The notes below the pieces were generated by a model, which saw only the letters and a list, made by a program, of their open reading frames with translations, was not told the origin of the DNA and did not search any database. Shown here one piece after another: positions 15,746 to 24,436 of a stretch of 64,000 nt of DNA (positions are counted from its first letter, which is position 1; each line of letters opens with the position of its first letter). The position numbers and the translations under genes were made by a program. Location of the stretch: the NCBI GenBank assembly GCA_049297395.1, contig JBAQUG010000221.1, positions 12,240 to 76,239 on the forward strand, read 5' to 3'. Source of the stretch: GWF2-50-93 sp049297395. Its GTDB lineage: Bacteria > Verrucomicrobiota > Lentisphaeria > Victivallales > GWF2-50-93.

Positions 15746-18559
15746 TCAGTTGCGTCCATGTTTTCGGTAGTGAGCAAGCCCTTCGATCAAAGTCTTTATG
15801 TTTTCCAGTGGTACGCCGGGTGCGATGGAACTGCTGCATCCGAGCATCAGTCCGACTTTCGGGCCTTTCTCAACAATCCAATCCATCTGGCTCCTGACGT
15901 CCGCAGGCTTGCCGTGGGGCAAAGTGGTAGTAACTGATACACCGCCGATGATGAACAGGTCGTCGCCGTCCCTGGTCTTCATCCTGCAGATCTTCTCGTA
16001 ATCCATGCCATCCTCATACTGGAACCCCTGGAAACCACCGAGGCCGACATCAAGCAGGCGTGGCACCATCTGCATCAGATTACCGTCGCAATGCCAGATG
16101 AGCCGGATGCCAGCGTCGAGAAACGGCTGGATCGAACGGGCGAAGTGCGGAAACCATATCTTGTCGAGGGTCTTCACGTCAACAAGAGTACCGCGCGAAT
16201 CTGCCATGTCATGATCCAGACGAAGCAACCGCGGTAGGCCGCCCTCGATTATGGCGCGTGCGGAGATGCGGTTGAATGCCTCTGCTGCATCGGCGTGGAG
16301 CTTGAAACCCCGCTCGATAATCTCCGGATAGAGCGCATAGGCCATGAAGTAGTTGGCGTAGCCGTAGTGTCCATATAGAAAACCCGGGAAGGTAAAGAAG
16401 CCGCCATACGGTCCCTTCAGCATGTTCATGCCGAAAAGTTCCTGTATCTTGACTTCGCCGGCAATCAAATCGCGGGCACGCCCGTTTTCGTTCACTTCGA
16501 GGTCGCGCTTCCACTTCTCCCATTGTGGGAAGAGGACTTTCTCCATGTGTTCAATGGCGGCCTCGGGCGAATCTATCAGCATTCCGTCACGGATGATCTC
16601 CTCGGCACCGGTGGTGGCGCCGCGCTGGGTGTTCTCGCCGTAACCATGATCCTTCATGGTCAGGGGGTTCTCGGCCAGCCATTGGTCGATGAAACAGGCT
16701 CCGGCCTCCAGCTGGAATTCACGGTAGACCCGGATAGGTTCCTTCTCGTAGCTGCCAGGCGGATTGCCGGAGAGCGTTTCCAGATGAGACCACTGCATGT
16801 CGTTCAGAAGCCAAGCGGGAATCCCTTTCGTCGGCCTCATGGCGATGGTGTCAAGCGCCAACAGGGCATTTGCTTGCCACTTGTCTTCGAATGCGCTGAA
16901 TCCGATATTGAATCCATTGTTATCTTCCAGCGCGGAGAAAACTAGGGTCTTATTCGGATATTTGACTGAGGAAATGCGCATCCTGTCCGGCAGCAGGGCC
17001 GAACCCGTGAACTTCTGCAGGATGGAAGATCCTCCCCCGAACTTCCTCCGGAGCGCGGACACGTCCTTTTTGAGAGCGGGCAGGAAGCCGGCAGACAGCA
17101 CCTTCTTTTCTTTTCCCACTTCCAGCATTTCAGACAGCACCCGCGCACCATCCGACTTCGGATACGCATTCACAATCGAGCGTGCATCCTTGTAGGACGC
17201 AACCAGCTTGCCATAGCTGTCCAGCAGCTTTTCAGCCACCGGCAGGAATTCTTCCGGACGCGCCATGGACGGCAGCACCTTCTTCCAATCCGCATAGGCG
17301 CGATAGATGGGCGCGTAGAAAACCATGTCTTTCATGATAGTGGTGAAGTTGGAGGCCTTCTCGTTGAGAGAGACACCTCTGAAGACGCCGCGTTTGACAT
17401 CGTAGCGCTCCAATTGCCAATCGTCGGAACGGTAGCGGTCGCGGTCGGTTTTTTTTCGGAAATCGGGCACTTCCATGGGCTTGCCGCCTTCGCGCGAACT
17501 TCGCAGCGCCTGGATGCCGGGGATGGTGACATCGCAGCCGCCGTAGATGTCGAAAGGCCCCTTTTCGCCGGTGAATATCTCGCGGGCGAAATAGTAGAGC
17601 GTCCAGAAGTCTCCACCACCGTGGCCGGTAGTGGCCGCGAGTTCGCCCAATCCTTCCCATTTGGGATTAACCTGCATCTTTGGTGAGCTACCGGACGCAC
17701 CGAGGCGCAGATTAACTCCGTCGTGACCGCTCTCAAAAGCACCGAGCGTCCCCCATATGCGCTGATTATGGGTGTCGTTTGTTGTGGCACCCATGAGGTT
17801 GCGGACTACTCCCCCATTGCTCATGCTGATTAGAGAAGGAGTCATCGTTCCATTTCCTTCGCCGTTCCTCCCCAGATATCCGGCAATCTGCTGTCGGACG
17901 GGGAAGGCCTCCACCATCGTCGGACGTGTGCCGGTGATGACCATGACTGGTCCAAGTGAGTGAGTGCAGTAATAATGGAAGTTGAACCAGCTCCGCCAAT
18001 TGTGGACATTGTGTCCGGGTTTGACGGGAATGCCGTCGATATAGGTGTAGGCCAGCATCCGGCATTCGTGGACATATTCGTATTCGGCATACATGAGTTC
18101 GCCGAACAATCCTTCCCGCCAGCGGTTTGCCGCCCACATGTTGGCGGCTGTGAATGGATAGTTTTCCGCAAGATTATAGACAAGCTTCCGTTTCTCAACC
18201 TCCTCAACCAATTTTACTCCCTCGGCCATCGTAAAGAACGATGTTACTTCCGAAAGCACGTGCTTGCCTGCCTGAAGGCATTTGATGGCGTCGCCGGCGT
18301 GGGAGGGGCAGAACGTGGCGAGCAGCACGGCATCAAAGTCCTGCTTCAGGAACTCGTCCGCATCTGCCGTGGCGAAGGCTCCGGGGTTTACGTTCAGGAA
18401 ATTGTCGCGCATGTGCTGGTTGTAGTCGCAGCCGGCAACGACATCCATGTTGAGGAACTTGCAGGTGTTGTAGAAGCTCATTCCCCTGCCAAGACCCCAT
18501 ATGCCAAGCCGGATGCGCTTGTCCGTGTCGAATACTTTCTCCGCCTTATCACTCTTCAT
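15746..18559 (-). CDS. Gfo/Idh/MocA-UroD fusion protein
   Basis: 937 residues. Residues 1-about 385 are a Gfo-type protein: Rossmann RLGIWGLGRGMSFYNTCKFL, LLATFCPSHAGDAIKCLQAG, and KHVLSEVTSFFTM in place of the EKP motif. A linker (about 385-520) follows. From about 520 the chain is UroD-like: WQANALLALDTIAMRPTKGI, FTFPGFLYGHYGYANYFMAY, IRLIWHCDGNLMQMVPRLLD and GCSSSIAPGVPLENIKTLIE. The fusion suggests that the two activities act in sequence on one substrate. The frame is continuous with no frameshift. Neighbours are a permease upstream and a stand-alone UroD downstream. An artefactual join is unlikely, given the uniform codon use across the junction. Confidence 0.78.
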   Translation of the reverse strand: MKSDKAEKVFDTDKRIRLGIWGLGRGMSFYNTCKFLNMDVVAGCDYNQHMRDNFLNVNPGAFATADADEFLKQDFDAVLLATFCPSHAGDAIKCLQAGKHVLSEVTSFFTMAEGVKLVEEVEKRKLVYNLAENYPFTAANMWAANRWREGLFGELMYAEYEYVHECRMLAYTYIDGIPVKPGHNVHNWRSWFNFHYYCTHSLGPVMVITGTRPTMVEAFPVRQQIAGYLGRNGEGNGTMTPSLISMSNGGVVRNLMGATTNDTHNQRIWGTLGAFESGHDGVNLRLGASGSSPKMQVNPKWEGLGELAATTGHGGGDFWTLYYFAREIFTGEKGPFDIYGGCDVTIPGIQALRSSREGGKPMEVPDFRKKTDRDRYRSDDWQLERYDVKRGVFRGVSLNEKASNFTTIMKDMVFYAPIYRAYADWKKVLPSMARPEEFLPVAEKLLDSYGKLVASYKDARSIVNAYPKSDGARVLSEMLEVGKEKKVLSAGFLPALKKDVSALRRKFGGGSSILQKFTGSALLPDRMRISSVKYPNKTLVFSALEDNNGFNIGFSAFEDKWQANALLALDTIAMRPTKGIPAWLLNDMQWSHLETLSGNPPGSYEKEPIRVYREFQLEAGACFIDQWLAENPLTMKDHGYGENTQRGATTGAEEIIRDGMLIDSPEAAIEHMEKVLFPQWEKWKRDLEVNENGRARDLIAGEVKIQELFGMNMLKGPYGGFFTFPGFLYGHYGYANYFMAYALYPEIIERGFKLHADAAEAFNRISARAIIEGGLPRLLRLDHDMADSRGTLVDVKTLDKIWFPHFARSIQPFLDAGIRLIWHCDGNLMQMVPRLLDVGLGGFQGFQYEDGMDYEKICRMKTRDGDDLFIIGGVSVTTTLPHGKPADVRSQMDWIVEKGPKVGLMLGCSSSIAPGVPLENIKTLIEGLAHYRKHGRN

Positions 18560-18599
18560 ATGACAACTCCTTGTTTAAAACCATTATTTTTTACCATGG

Positions 18600-19526
18600 T
18601 CAAACTGAAATCAATATTATTCCAAGCAGGCTCATGAGAATTCCAGCAATCCCGGAAATACCGAATTCCTCCTTGAGTTTAAAGGCGCTGTAGCCCACCA
18701 CCATCATTATGCATGCTCCTACTGCCAGCGGATAGACAAGCGATGATATTTTGGCGACTGCCATTATGTCAAGGGATTTATACAGGACAACTTGGCCGGA
18801 CAGTACCAGGAAAGCATAAATCAATGAATATAGTAAAGTTCCTTTCAATGGAACCTTACCGCCTTTCAGTAAATGATATCCCGTCCAGAAAATGAAAGTG
18901 AATCCGGACATTAGCGGCACTCTCAGCGCCCCCTTGTCCGACCAGTCGCCCCAGTGTGAAGGCAGAATGCTGAAGATCTGGGAGGTTCCGATCAGCAGGA
19001 AAGCGGATATCGAAAATAAAATCCAGGTCAATCCGGTTCCCGGACTTCCGCATTTTAAATTAATTGTTTTCATCGGACGCCTGATCTCCTTCAGGGAAAG
19101 CAATGCGAAACTTGTCAAGATTAAAAGAACACCGGCAATTCTTGAGATTTCAGCCTTCTCCTTCCAGAACAACAGTGCAAATATGAAAGGAAGGATCATT
19201 GCCGACTGTGCAATTGCCCAAGCAAATCCATGATGTCCGCACTGCATCGCATCCCGCATTTTCAGAAAGCCGATATTGGCTGTGACAGCGACTGCAAGCA
19301 TCACGAAGAGGAGTTCGAAAAACCTGGAATTTGCATCTCCCGACATGATAGCCGTGTAATCCGGGATAATGACCAGGGAGGATATTAAAATAAGGCCTGA
19401 CGCCAGAAGCATGAATGAGGAAAAATCCATGTTTCTTTTGATCACCAGGCTGAAAACTATACCAACTCCGCCCCAGATGAGGCCTGTTATCAGAGTCAAA
19501 ATAAAACCTTGCAACGCAGGATACAT
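18600..19526 (-). CDS. DMT-superfamily permease (sugar or metabolite carrier)
   Basis: About 308 residues from ATG 19526 (MYPALQGFILTLITGLIWGG), preceded by AGGAAT; an upstream ATG at 19613 lacks a ribosome site. Ten transmembrane segments are visible in two similar halves (ILTLITGLIWGGVGIVFSLV near the start, ISGIAGILMSLLGIILI at the end), as in the drug/metabolite transporter superfamily, which includes GRP/RhaT-type sugar carriers. First gene of the minus-strand operon and divergent from the AraC gene at 19638, so it probably imports the compound handled by the Gfo and UroD proteins. Confidence 0.75.
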   Translation of the reverse strand: MYPALQGFILTLITGLIWGGVGIVFSLVIKRNMDFSSFMLLASGLILISSLVIIPDYTAIMSGDANSRFFELLFVMLAVAVTANIGFLKMRDAMQCGHHGFAWAIAQSAMILPFIFALLFWKEKAEISRIAGVLLILTSFALLSLKEIRRPMKTINLKCGSPGTGLTWILFSISAFLLIGTSQIFSILPSHWGDWSDKGALRVPLMSGFTFIFWTGYHLLKGGKVPLKGTLLYSLIYAFLVLSGQVVLYKSLDIMAVAKISSLVYPLAVGACIMMVVGYSAFKLKEEFGISGIAGILMSLLGIILISV

Positions 19527-19637
19527 TGGTATTCCTGTTAAATAATTATATATTAACACCGGATTATACCACCGCATATTTGTGTCTGGCAACGACGTAA
19601 AAGATAGAAACATTATAAATATCAGAGATAATTGGAT

Positions 19638-20471
19638 ATGCTGGATTTTTTAATTGCACATGTCGGAGTTTACGGTAAGGCAGAAAGATTCATGCAGATT
19701 GTCCAATGCCCATGGATCAGCTTTTATGTAAGCGGTTTGAAATACAGCAGGGACTATCTTCCTGATGGCAGGCTGATAAGAAATGCGGGTTCTGATGAAA
19801 AGCCTTGCTTTGCCGTGAAAATTCCCGGGATGAAAATAGACTTTGAATTTGGGGATGGACGCGAGAACTGGGTGATGATGCTTGAAAATGTCCCGATTCG
19901 ATCGTCATCCGATGGTAAATCCGCTGAAATAAAGGAAGGATCCGAATGGCTCAGGATTCCTTTTTACGTCGAGGTTCCTGATGAACGGGTTGAAGGGTGG
20001 CGGATGGAAATGCGCCGCATCCAGGACGCATGGCTCAGCCCGACGCCGCTGAACTCCTTCCGGGCCCGGCTTGGGATAACAAACATATTGCGCTTCATGG
20101 TGGACAGGCTGCCTGACACTCTGGGCTTCTCGCCGGAAGAAAAACTTAAACGTCTGATTGATGAGGATTCCACGTTTTCCAGATCCATCCAGGAACTGAG
20201 CCGTTCCTGCGGAATGTCTCCGGATCATATGAGGGTGCTGTTCCAGAAAAGATTCCATATCTCCCCGCTCGCCTACAGGAACCAGAAACGCGGCACATAT
20301 ATGATGGAGCTTATCGCGAACAGTCCGTTGTCCGTGAAGGAAATTTCATACCGCACAGGATTCAGGCATGTATCCCATTTCTGCATGGAACACAGGAAAC
20401 TCTATGGAATCACGCCGCTGGAAGGTATAAGGAAATTCCGCAATATCCGGGACATGCACAATTCACTGTAA
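19638..20471 (+). CDS. AraC-family transcriptional regulator
   Basis: 277 residues from ATG 19638. The C-terminal helix-turn-helix region reads SIQELSRSCGMSPDHMRVLF, then VKEISYRTGFRHVSHFCMEH, the two AraC motifs. The N-terminal half is a sensor domain without clear motifs. It is divergent from the permease operon with a gap of about 110 bp, and is probably its activator. The downstream HD gene is convergent. Confidence 0.85.
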   Translation: MLDFLIAHVGVYGKAERFMQIVQCPWISFYVSGLKYSRDYLPDGRLIRNAGSDEKPCFAVKIPGMKIDFEFGDGRENWVMMLENVPIRSSSDGKSAEIKEGSEWLRIPFYVEVPDERVEGWRMEMRRIQDAWLSPTPLNSFRARLGITNILRFMVDRLPDTLGFSPEEKLKRLIDEDSTFSRSIQELSRSCGMSPDHMRVLFQKRFHISPLAYRNQKRGTYMMELIANSPLSVKEISYRTGFRHVSHFCMEHRKLYGITPLEGIRKFRNIRDMHNSL

Positions 20472-20496
20472 ATTATAAATTTTTAGTCCAAAAAAT

Positions 20497-21147
20497 TTAT
20501 CCGTAGACTTCGCGGTTGATCTGCTTGAAGAACTCGTGCATGAAGTCGGAACGCTGTTTTGCAACTTTGCGGCCGGTCTTCGTTAAGAGTTTGCCATGGA
20601 TGTGGCGGAGTTTGACGAGATATTCGCGGTAAGCTGAATCTTCCGAGCTATATGAATCGGATGCTAATGCTTCTTCTTCGGTATTATGGAGTTTCGCGCC
20701 GATCCTGCCGGCGAAATGGAAGGCACGCCCAACTCCGACTGCTCCGATCGAATCCAATTTATCCGCATCATAGACAATTTTTTCTTCTATAAGTAACGGA
20801 CTTCGTCCGCCGCCGCGGTACCTATGGGTTTTAACGCAGTTGCAGACCTTCCTGATGAACTCCTCGTTGCGGAATTCGCAGTCCCGGAGGAATTTATCGG
20901 AGATCTCGGAACCGATGACGGCATGGCATACCTTGCCTTTGCTTTTAAGTTCCTCGGGGCGGGCGATATCATGCAGGACGGCAGCGGTCTCGACGACCTG
21001 GATGTCCGCGTTCTTTTCGCCTGCGGCTATGATCTGGGCGTTATGGAGCACGCGGCGGGTGTGTTCCCAGTCGTGGCAGCCCGGTGCAGATTCCAGGCGT
21101 TTCCGTACCGCATCAGAAAGCTTCTTGAATTTTTCAGAATATTTCAT
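20497..21147 (-). CDS. HD-domain phosphohydrolase (YedJ-like)
   Basis: 216 residues. The metal-binding HD pattern is complete: HDWEHTRRVLHNA, then VLHDIARPEE, the CVKTHRY segment and YDADKLDSIGAVGVGR. Proteins of this type are small cytoplasmic phosphohydrolases of uncertain substrate. It is transcribed alone between two AraC-type genes, and no operon partner is visible. Confidence 0.85.
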   Translation of the reverse strand: MKYSEKFKKLSDAVRKRLESAPGCHDWEHTRRVLHNAQIIAAGEKNADIQVVETAAVLHDIARPEELKSKGKVCHAVIGSEISDKFLRDCEFRNEEFIRKVCNCVKTHRYRGGGRSPLLIEEKIVYDADKLDSIGAVGVGRAFHFAGRIGAKLHNTEEEALASDSYSSEDSAYREYLVKLRHIHGKLLTKTGRKVAKQRSDFMHEFFKQINREVYG

Positions 21148-21243
21148 AGGTCAGAATATATCACCATGAAACAGATCCTCCTATGCTAGAACTACGGAGT
21201 ACAGGACAAATATCCGAAAAAGTTGAATCTTGAATTTGAAACT

Positions 21244-22197
21244 ATGAAGATGTATCATTGGAGAACACAATCAGTTTTTTGGTGTTCGAAAATGCCTACA
21301 AATTTAAAAGTTATTTCGTGGAAAGTTCCGCTGGCCAGGAAATACTGTTTCAACGAACTGTTCATGGGGGAAAGGAAGTCCCTGGTCATAGTCCAGAGGG
21401 TAGACCAGACCGATACACTCATACACAGCCATGATTTCACCGAACTCGTATTCATCCTCAGCGGCTCGGCGGTGCATGAAGTCGGAAAGATGAGATATGA
21501 GATGAGACCCGGAGATTTCTTCCTCATAGACAACAGGACAAGGCATGCATACAAAAACTGCCGGACCCTTAAACTCGTGAATGTGCTTGTCCAGGAAAGA
21601 TTCCTCGACCACATGAAAAAAATGCTTTCAAGCATCAAGGGGTTCGACATTCTTTTCCCGCATGATAAATCCGGTTCGTTTGTCCGGCCTCCCAATCTTG
21701 GAGCATCAAGGCTGGAAGAATGCCTCATTCTTGTAAACAAGATCGAAAGAGAACTGTTCGAATCCGGGCCGGCCTCCAATGAGATGCAGTCCCTCCTGAC
21801 TACCGAACTCCTGATAACGGCCTGCAGGTTTGCAGAATTGAAGGAAGTGGAAAACGGAAGCCTCTGGCCCAACATGGAAAAAGCGCTATCTTATGTCCAA
21901 GGGCACTTCAACGAGGAAATCAATGTCGACAAGCTCTGCGCGCTGGCAAGCATGTCCAAAAGATCCTTCATGCGATATTTCATGAGGACGACAGGATACT
22001 CGCCGATACAGTACCTCCTTAAAATCAGGGTTTTAAAGGCGTGCCAGTTCCTCCGCGAAACCGACAAGCCGCTCTCTGAGATCTCCTCCTCCTGCGGATT
22101 TGATGATACTAATTATTTCTCCCGCATCTTCAGGAAAAGCACCGGCCTTCCACCGAACACATTCAGGAAAAAGACAAACTTCGGGATCCAGCCTTAA
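21244..22197 (+). CDS. AraC-family regulator with cupin sensor domain
   Basis: 317 residues from ATG 21244; a TTG at 21223 is also open and no ribosome site decides. Residues about 60-110 form a cupin (HSHDFTELVFILSGSAVHEV, MRPGDFFLIDNRTRHAYKN), the arabinose-type sensor. The C-terminus has INVDKLCALASMSKRSFMRY and LSEISSSCGFDDTNYFSRIF. The stop codon TAA (22195-22197) is inside the 8-bp target duplication of the element that follows, so the original end of the gene is preserved. The ADP-ribosylglycohydrolase gene downstream is a possible target. Confidence 0.85.
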   Translation: MKMYHWRTQSVFWCSKMPTNLKVISWKVPLARKYCFNELFMGERKSLVIVQRVDQTDTLIHSHDFTELVFILSGSAVHEVGKMRYEMRPGDFFLIDNRTRHAYKNCRTLKLVNVLVQERFLDHMKKMLSSIKGFDILFPHDKSGSFVRPPNLGASRLEECLILVNKIERELFESGPASNEMQSLLTTELLITACRFAELKEVENGSLWPNMEKALSYVQGHFNEEINVDKLCALASMSKRSFMRYFMRTTGYSPIQYLLKIRVLKACQFLRETDKPLSEISSSCGFDDTNYFSRIFRKSTGLPPNTFRKKTNFGIQP

Positions 22198-22199
22198 GC

Positions 22200-22505
22200 C
22201 CTGTCTACTATACGCATATTTGCGGTATCATGCCTACAGTGGTTTTTCTGGACATTCCCCGTCCCCTGCCAGCTTGCCTGGCAGGAGCGGGAGATTATCC
22301 AGGCTATAAGTGGAGAATCGCACTGCCGTCCCGTCTTCGCATCCGGTGGTTGCACCGCCGGATGCGAAGGCGAGGGATGGTGTTGGTCAGTCAAACGCAA
22401 TATAGCTGGCAATCTTTATTTCCTGCCAGTCAAGCTGGCAGGGGATTGTAAGCCCTCTGCTGACGGCGGATGTCGATTGTACAGAAAATGCGTATAGTAG
22501 ACAGG
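22200..22505. mobile_element. 306-bp MITE-like element with exact 8-bp target duplication
   Basis: Perfect 18-bp terminal inverted repeats, CCTGTCTACTATACGCAT, start at 22200 and end at 22505. The octamer CCTTAAGC is repeated directly at 22192-22199 and 22506-22513. No transposase gene lies inside. The interior instead holds hairpins: CCTGCCAG-N5-CTGGCAGG twice (near 22264 and 22420) and a CGCATCCGG/CCGGATGCG stem near 22340. An 8-bp duplication fits several DDE transposase families, but the parent element is not in the window. Confidence 0.85.
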
Positions 22506-22538
22506 CCTTAAGCCAGCTCCCCAAACTCGAAATCCGAA

Positions 22539-22604
22539 TTTTGGCAGCAATGTGCTATTTATTGGCCTTTTTGTGAAGGATATTTTATCCGCGGACGGAT
22601 ATGA
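22539..22604 (+). promoter_or_regulatory. Leader element repeated downstream of the same gene
   Basis: This segment (TTTTGGCAGCAATGTGC ... TTTTTGTGAAGGATATT ... GCGGACGGATA) is about 75-80% identical to 24289-24354, so the two copies flank the ADP-ribosylglycohydrolase gene as direct repeats. The first half, TTGGC-CAATG followed by TGGC-TTTTGTG, also occurs before the pseudopilin genes at 31495 and 37390. Function unknown. Confidence 0.5.
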
Positions 22605-22631
22605 TTATCTCACAAAGAAAGGATTTCACAC

Positions 22632-24287
22632 ATGAAAAAAATAAGAAGGACAGAATATAGGAAGAAGGTGCTGGGCTGCTGGCTCGGCAAGGCGGCAGGA
22701 GGAACATTGGGAATGCCCCACGAGGGCAAGGACGGGCCGCTGGATCTTGAATATTACAGCCCGGTTCCGACGACGATGCTTCCGAACGACGATCTGGATC
22801 TCCAGGTGCTATGGGCGTGTGTCATGGACAAAATGAAGGAGCCGAAGGTCGACAAGGACATAATGGGAGAAGCATGGCTTAAACATGTTGAATTCCCCTG
22901 GGATGAATATGGTGTGTGCATACGCAACCTGAAAAATGGAATCAGGCCACCCTTTTCCGGAATCTGCGACAACTGGTTCTACAATGGAATGGGAGCGGCG
23001 ATAAGAAGCGAAATATGGGCCTGTCTCGCCCCTGGCAATCCTTCACGGGCCGCCTATTACGCATACGAAGATGCCTGCACCGATCATTCCGGCGACGGGA
23101 TATGGGCGGAGATATTCTTTTCGGTGATGGAATCCCTCTGTTTCCGGGAAAGAGATCTTGAACTGATAATCGTCAAATCCGCATCATATCTTCCGCTGGA
23201 TTCCAAAGTCAGGAATGTCGCCATAGACACGTTGGAATGGTGGAATCTATTAGGAGACTGGCTAAAAGTCAGGTCAATGATCCTTGACAAATACGGGCAT
23301 CATAATTTCACAGACACCATTCAGAATATAGGATTCACAATACTCGGGCTCCTTGCCGGCGGCGGTGATTTCGGAAAAACCGTCTGTGTAGCTGTAAACT
23401 GCGGGAAAGACACCGACTGCACCGGAGCGACAGCGGGCGCAGTCTTTGGCATCCTGTATCCGGACCGGATAGGGGAGAAGTGGCTCAAACCGATCGGCAG
23501 GAATCTTGTGCTCAACAAGCAGATTACCGGCATCATACATCCACCCACGCTGGACGGATTCACGGATTTGATCCTCGATCTCGGAAAAAAACTTGATTCC
23601 CCAAAACAATCCAAATATGGCGCCGAACCTCCTCTTGTGAACGCCAGGATATGCTATGTCGACGCCGGAAGAACTCCCTGCTGCCTGGAAAACTGCACGA
23701 AAGAGATTCTTGACAGCATTTCGAGCGAAATGAAGACCGTCGTCTTTCCCGGCAATTATGCCTATGTCCCGAAAGAGGTGCATAAAGGAAGGATGATCGC
23801 GGTAAGATACGGAATCAGCGCTGAAACGAAATTCAAGGCGAGAATAATGTTGAGCACGGGTTTGGATGGGGCTCTTTTCCTTGATGCGAAGTGTCTCTTT
23901 GGAGGGGACGGATGGATGATCCCGTCTTTCCACAGGGCTGGAGACGGACACTTCAAGGATGTCGAACTTAAAGCCGGAAGCCATGAGATAGTGGCGTTGA
24001 TGAGGACAAAAGCCCCTGTGGACGCCAGTTGGATTTTCGGTGTCGGGGATGCACGAACCTGCATGTGGATGAACTTGTTTTCTGTCGATGGTATGAATAT
24101 AGCATTCTCTGAATCCCGTTCTTCAGAGGTAATTGTAAAACTCCAATTTCCGGTCGGACCTGCCTTCGCCCAAGGGCTACGGCAAGGAGCGCAAGTCCGA
24201 CCCACCGCGCCCGAAGCGGGCGTAAAAATGGAGGGACGCGCTTGCCGCGTCCGGAGTTGTGCAATTACCTCTGAAGTAAGTGACTGA
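22632..24287 (+). CDS. ADP-ribosylglycohydrolase-family protein with replaced C-terminus
   Basis: 551 residues. The N-terminal about 330 residues are an ADP-ribosylglycohydrolase domain: KVLGCWLGKAAGGTLGMPHE, the metal-site NDDLDLQVLWA, DHSGDGIWAEIFF and CGKDTDCTGATAGAVFGILY. Residues about 350-495 are beta-rich and unassigned (SGLDGALFLDAKC-like strands). From residue 497 the chain is encoded by an inserted repeat element (24121-24276) and ends in a low-quality tail. The insertion therefore replaced the natural C-terminus but spared the catalytic domain. No signal peptide. In Lentisphaerota this family is common near carbohydrate genes; the substrate is not clear. Confidence 0.8.
   Translation: MKKIRRTEYRKKVLGCWLGKAAGGTLGMPHEGKDGPLDLEYYSPVPTTMLPNDDLDLQVLWACVMDKMKEPKVDKDIMGEAWLKHVEFPWDEYGVCIRNLKNGIRPPFSGICDNWFYNGMGAAIRSEIWACLAPGNPSRAAYYAYEDACTDHSGDGIWAEIFFSVMESLCFRERDLELIIVKSASYLPLDSKVRNVAIDTLEWWNLLGDWLKVRSMILDKYGHHNFTDTIQNIGFTILGLLAGGGDFGKTVCVAVNCGKDTDCTGATAGAVFGILYPDRIGEKWLKPIGRNLVLNKQITGIIHPPTLDGFTDLILDLGKKLDSPKQSKYGAEPPLVNARICYVDAGRTPCCLENCTKEILDSISSEMKTVVFPGNYAYVPKEVHKGRMIAVRYGISAETKFKARIMLSTGLDGALFLDAKCLFGGDGWMIPSFHRAGDGHFKDVELKAGSHEIVALMRTKAPVDASWIFGVGDARTCMWMNLFSVDGMNIAFSESRSSEVIVKLQFPVGPAFAQGLRQGAQVRPTAPEAGVKMEGRACRVRSCAITSEVSD
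24121..24276. mobile_element. 156-bp inverted-repeat element inserted in a coding region
   Basis: Ends 24121-24144 and 24253-24276 are 24-bp inverted repeats with two mismatches (outer part CTTCAGAGGTAATTG). The interior has stems GGTCGGAC/GTCCGACC, CGCCCG/CGGGCG and GGAG-GGACGCG-CTTGC-CGCGTCC. The insertion lies in the 3' end of the ADP-ribosylglycohydrolase frame and encodes its last residues. I see no clear target duplication. Confidence 0.65.
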
Positions 24288-24288
24288 T

Positions 24289-24359
24289 GATTTTGGCAAC
24301 AAAATGCTAATAACTGGCAGTTTTGTGAAGGATATTGTATTCGTGGACGAATACAATAT
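24289..24359 (+). repeat. Downstream copy of the leader element, with a long palindrome
   Basis: Second copy of the 22539-22604 sequence. Its end, 24332-24359, is a 13-bp perfect stem (ATATTGTATTCGT and complement) with a GG loop, whereas the upstream copy has only a short ATCCG/CGGAT stem here. It follows the stop codon at 24287. Confidence 0.55.
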
Positions 24360-24374
24360 GCCATGATAAGAGAT

Positions 24375-24415
24375 GTAAATATTCACTGAACCCCGTCCTT
24401 CTAGTGAATATTTAC
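24375..24415. repeat. 41-bp palindrome, subfamily A (diverged right arm)
   Basis: Left arm GTAAATATTCACTGAAC is perfect; the right arm differs at its inner end. It lies 22 bp before the small coiled-coil frame at 24437. Confidence 0.65.
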
Positions 24416-24436
24416 TTTTTCACAAAGGAAAAATAA

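Noticed and set aside
24375..24415. 41-bp palindromes as ordinary rho-independent terminators
   Set aside because: The stems are AT-rich and not followed by consistent T-runs, and copies occur upstream of genes and within an inserted element as well as after genes.
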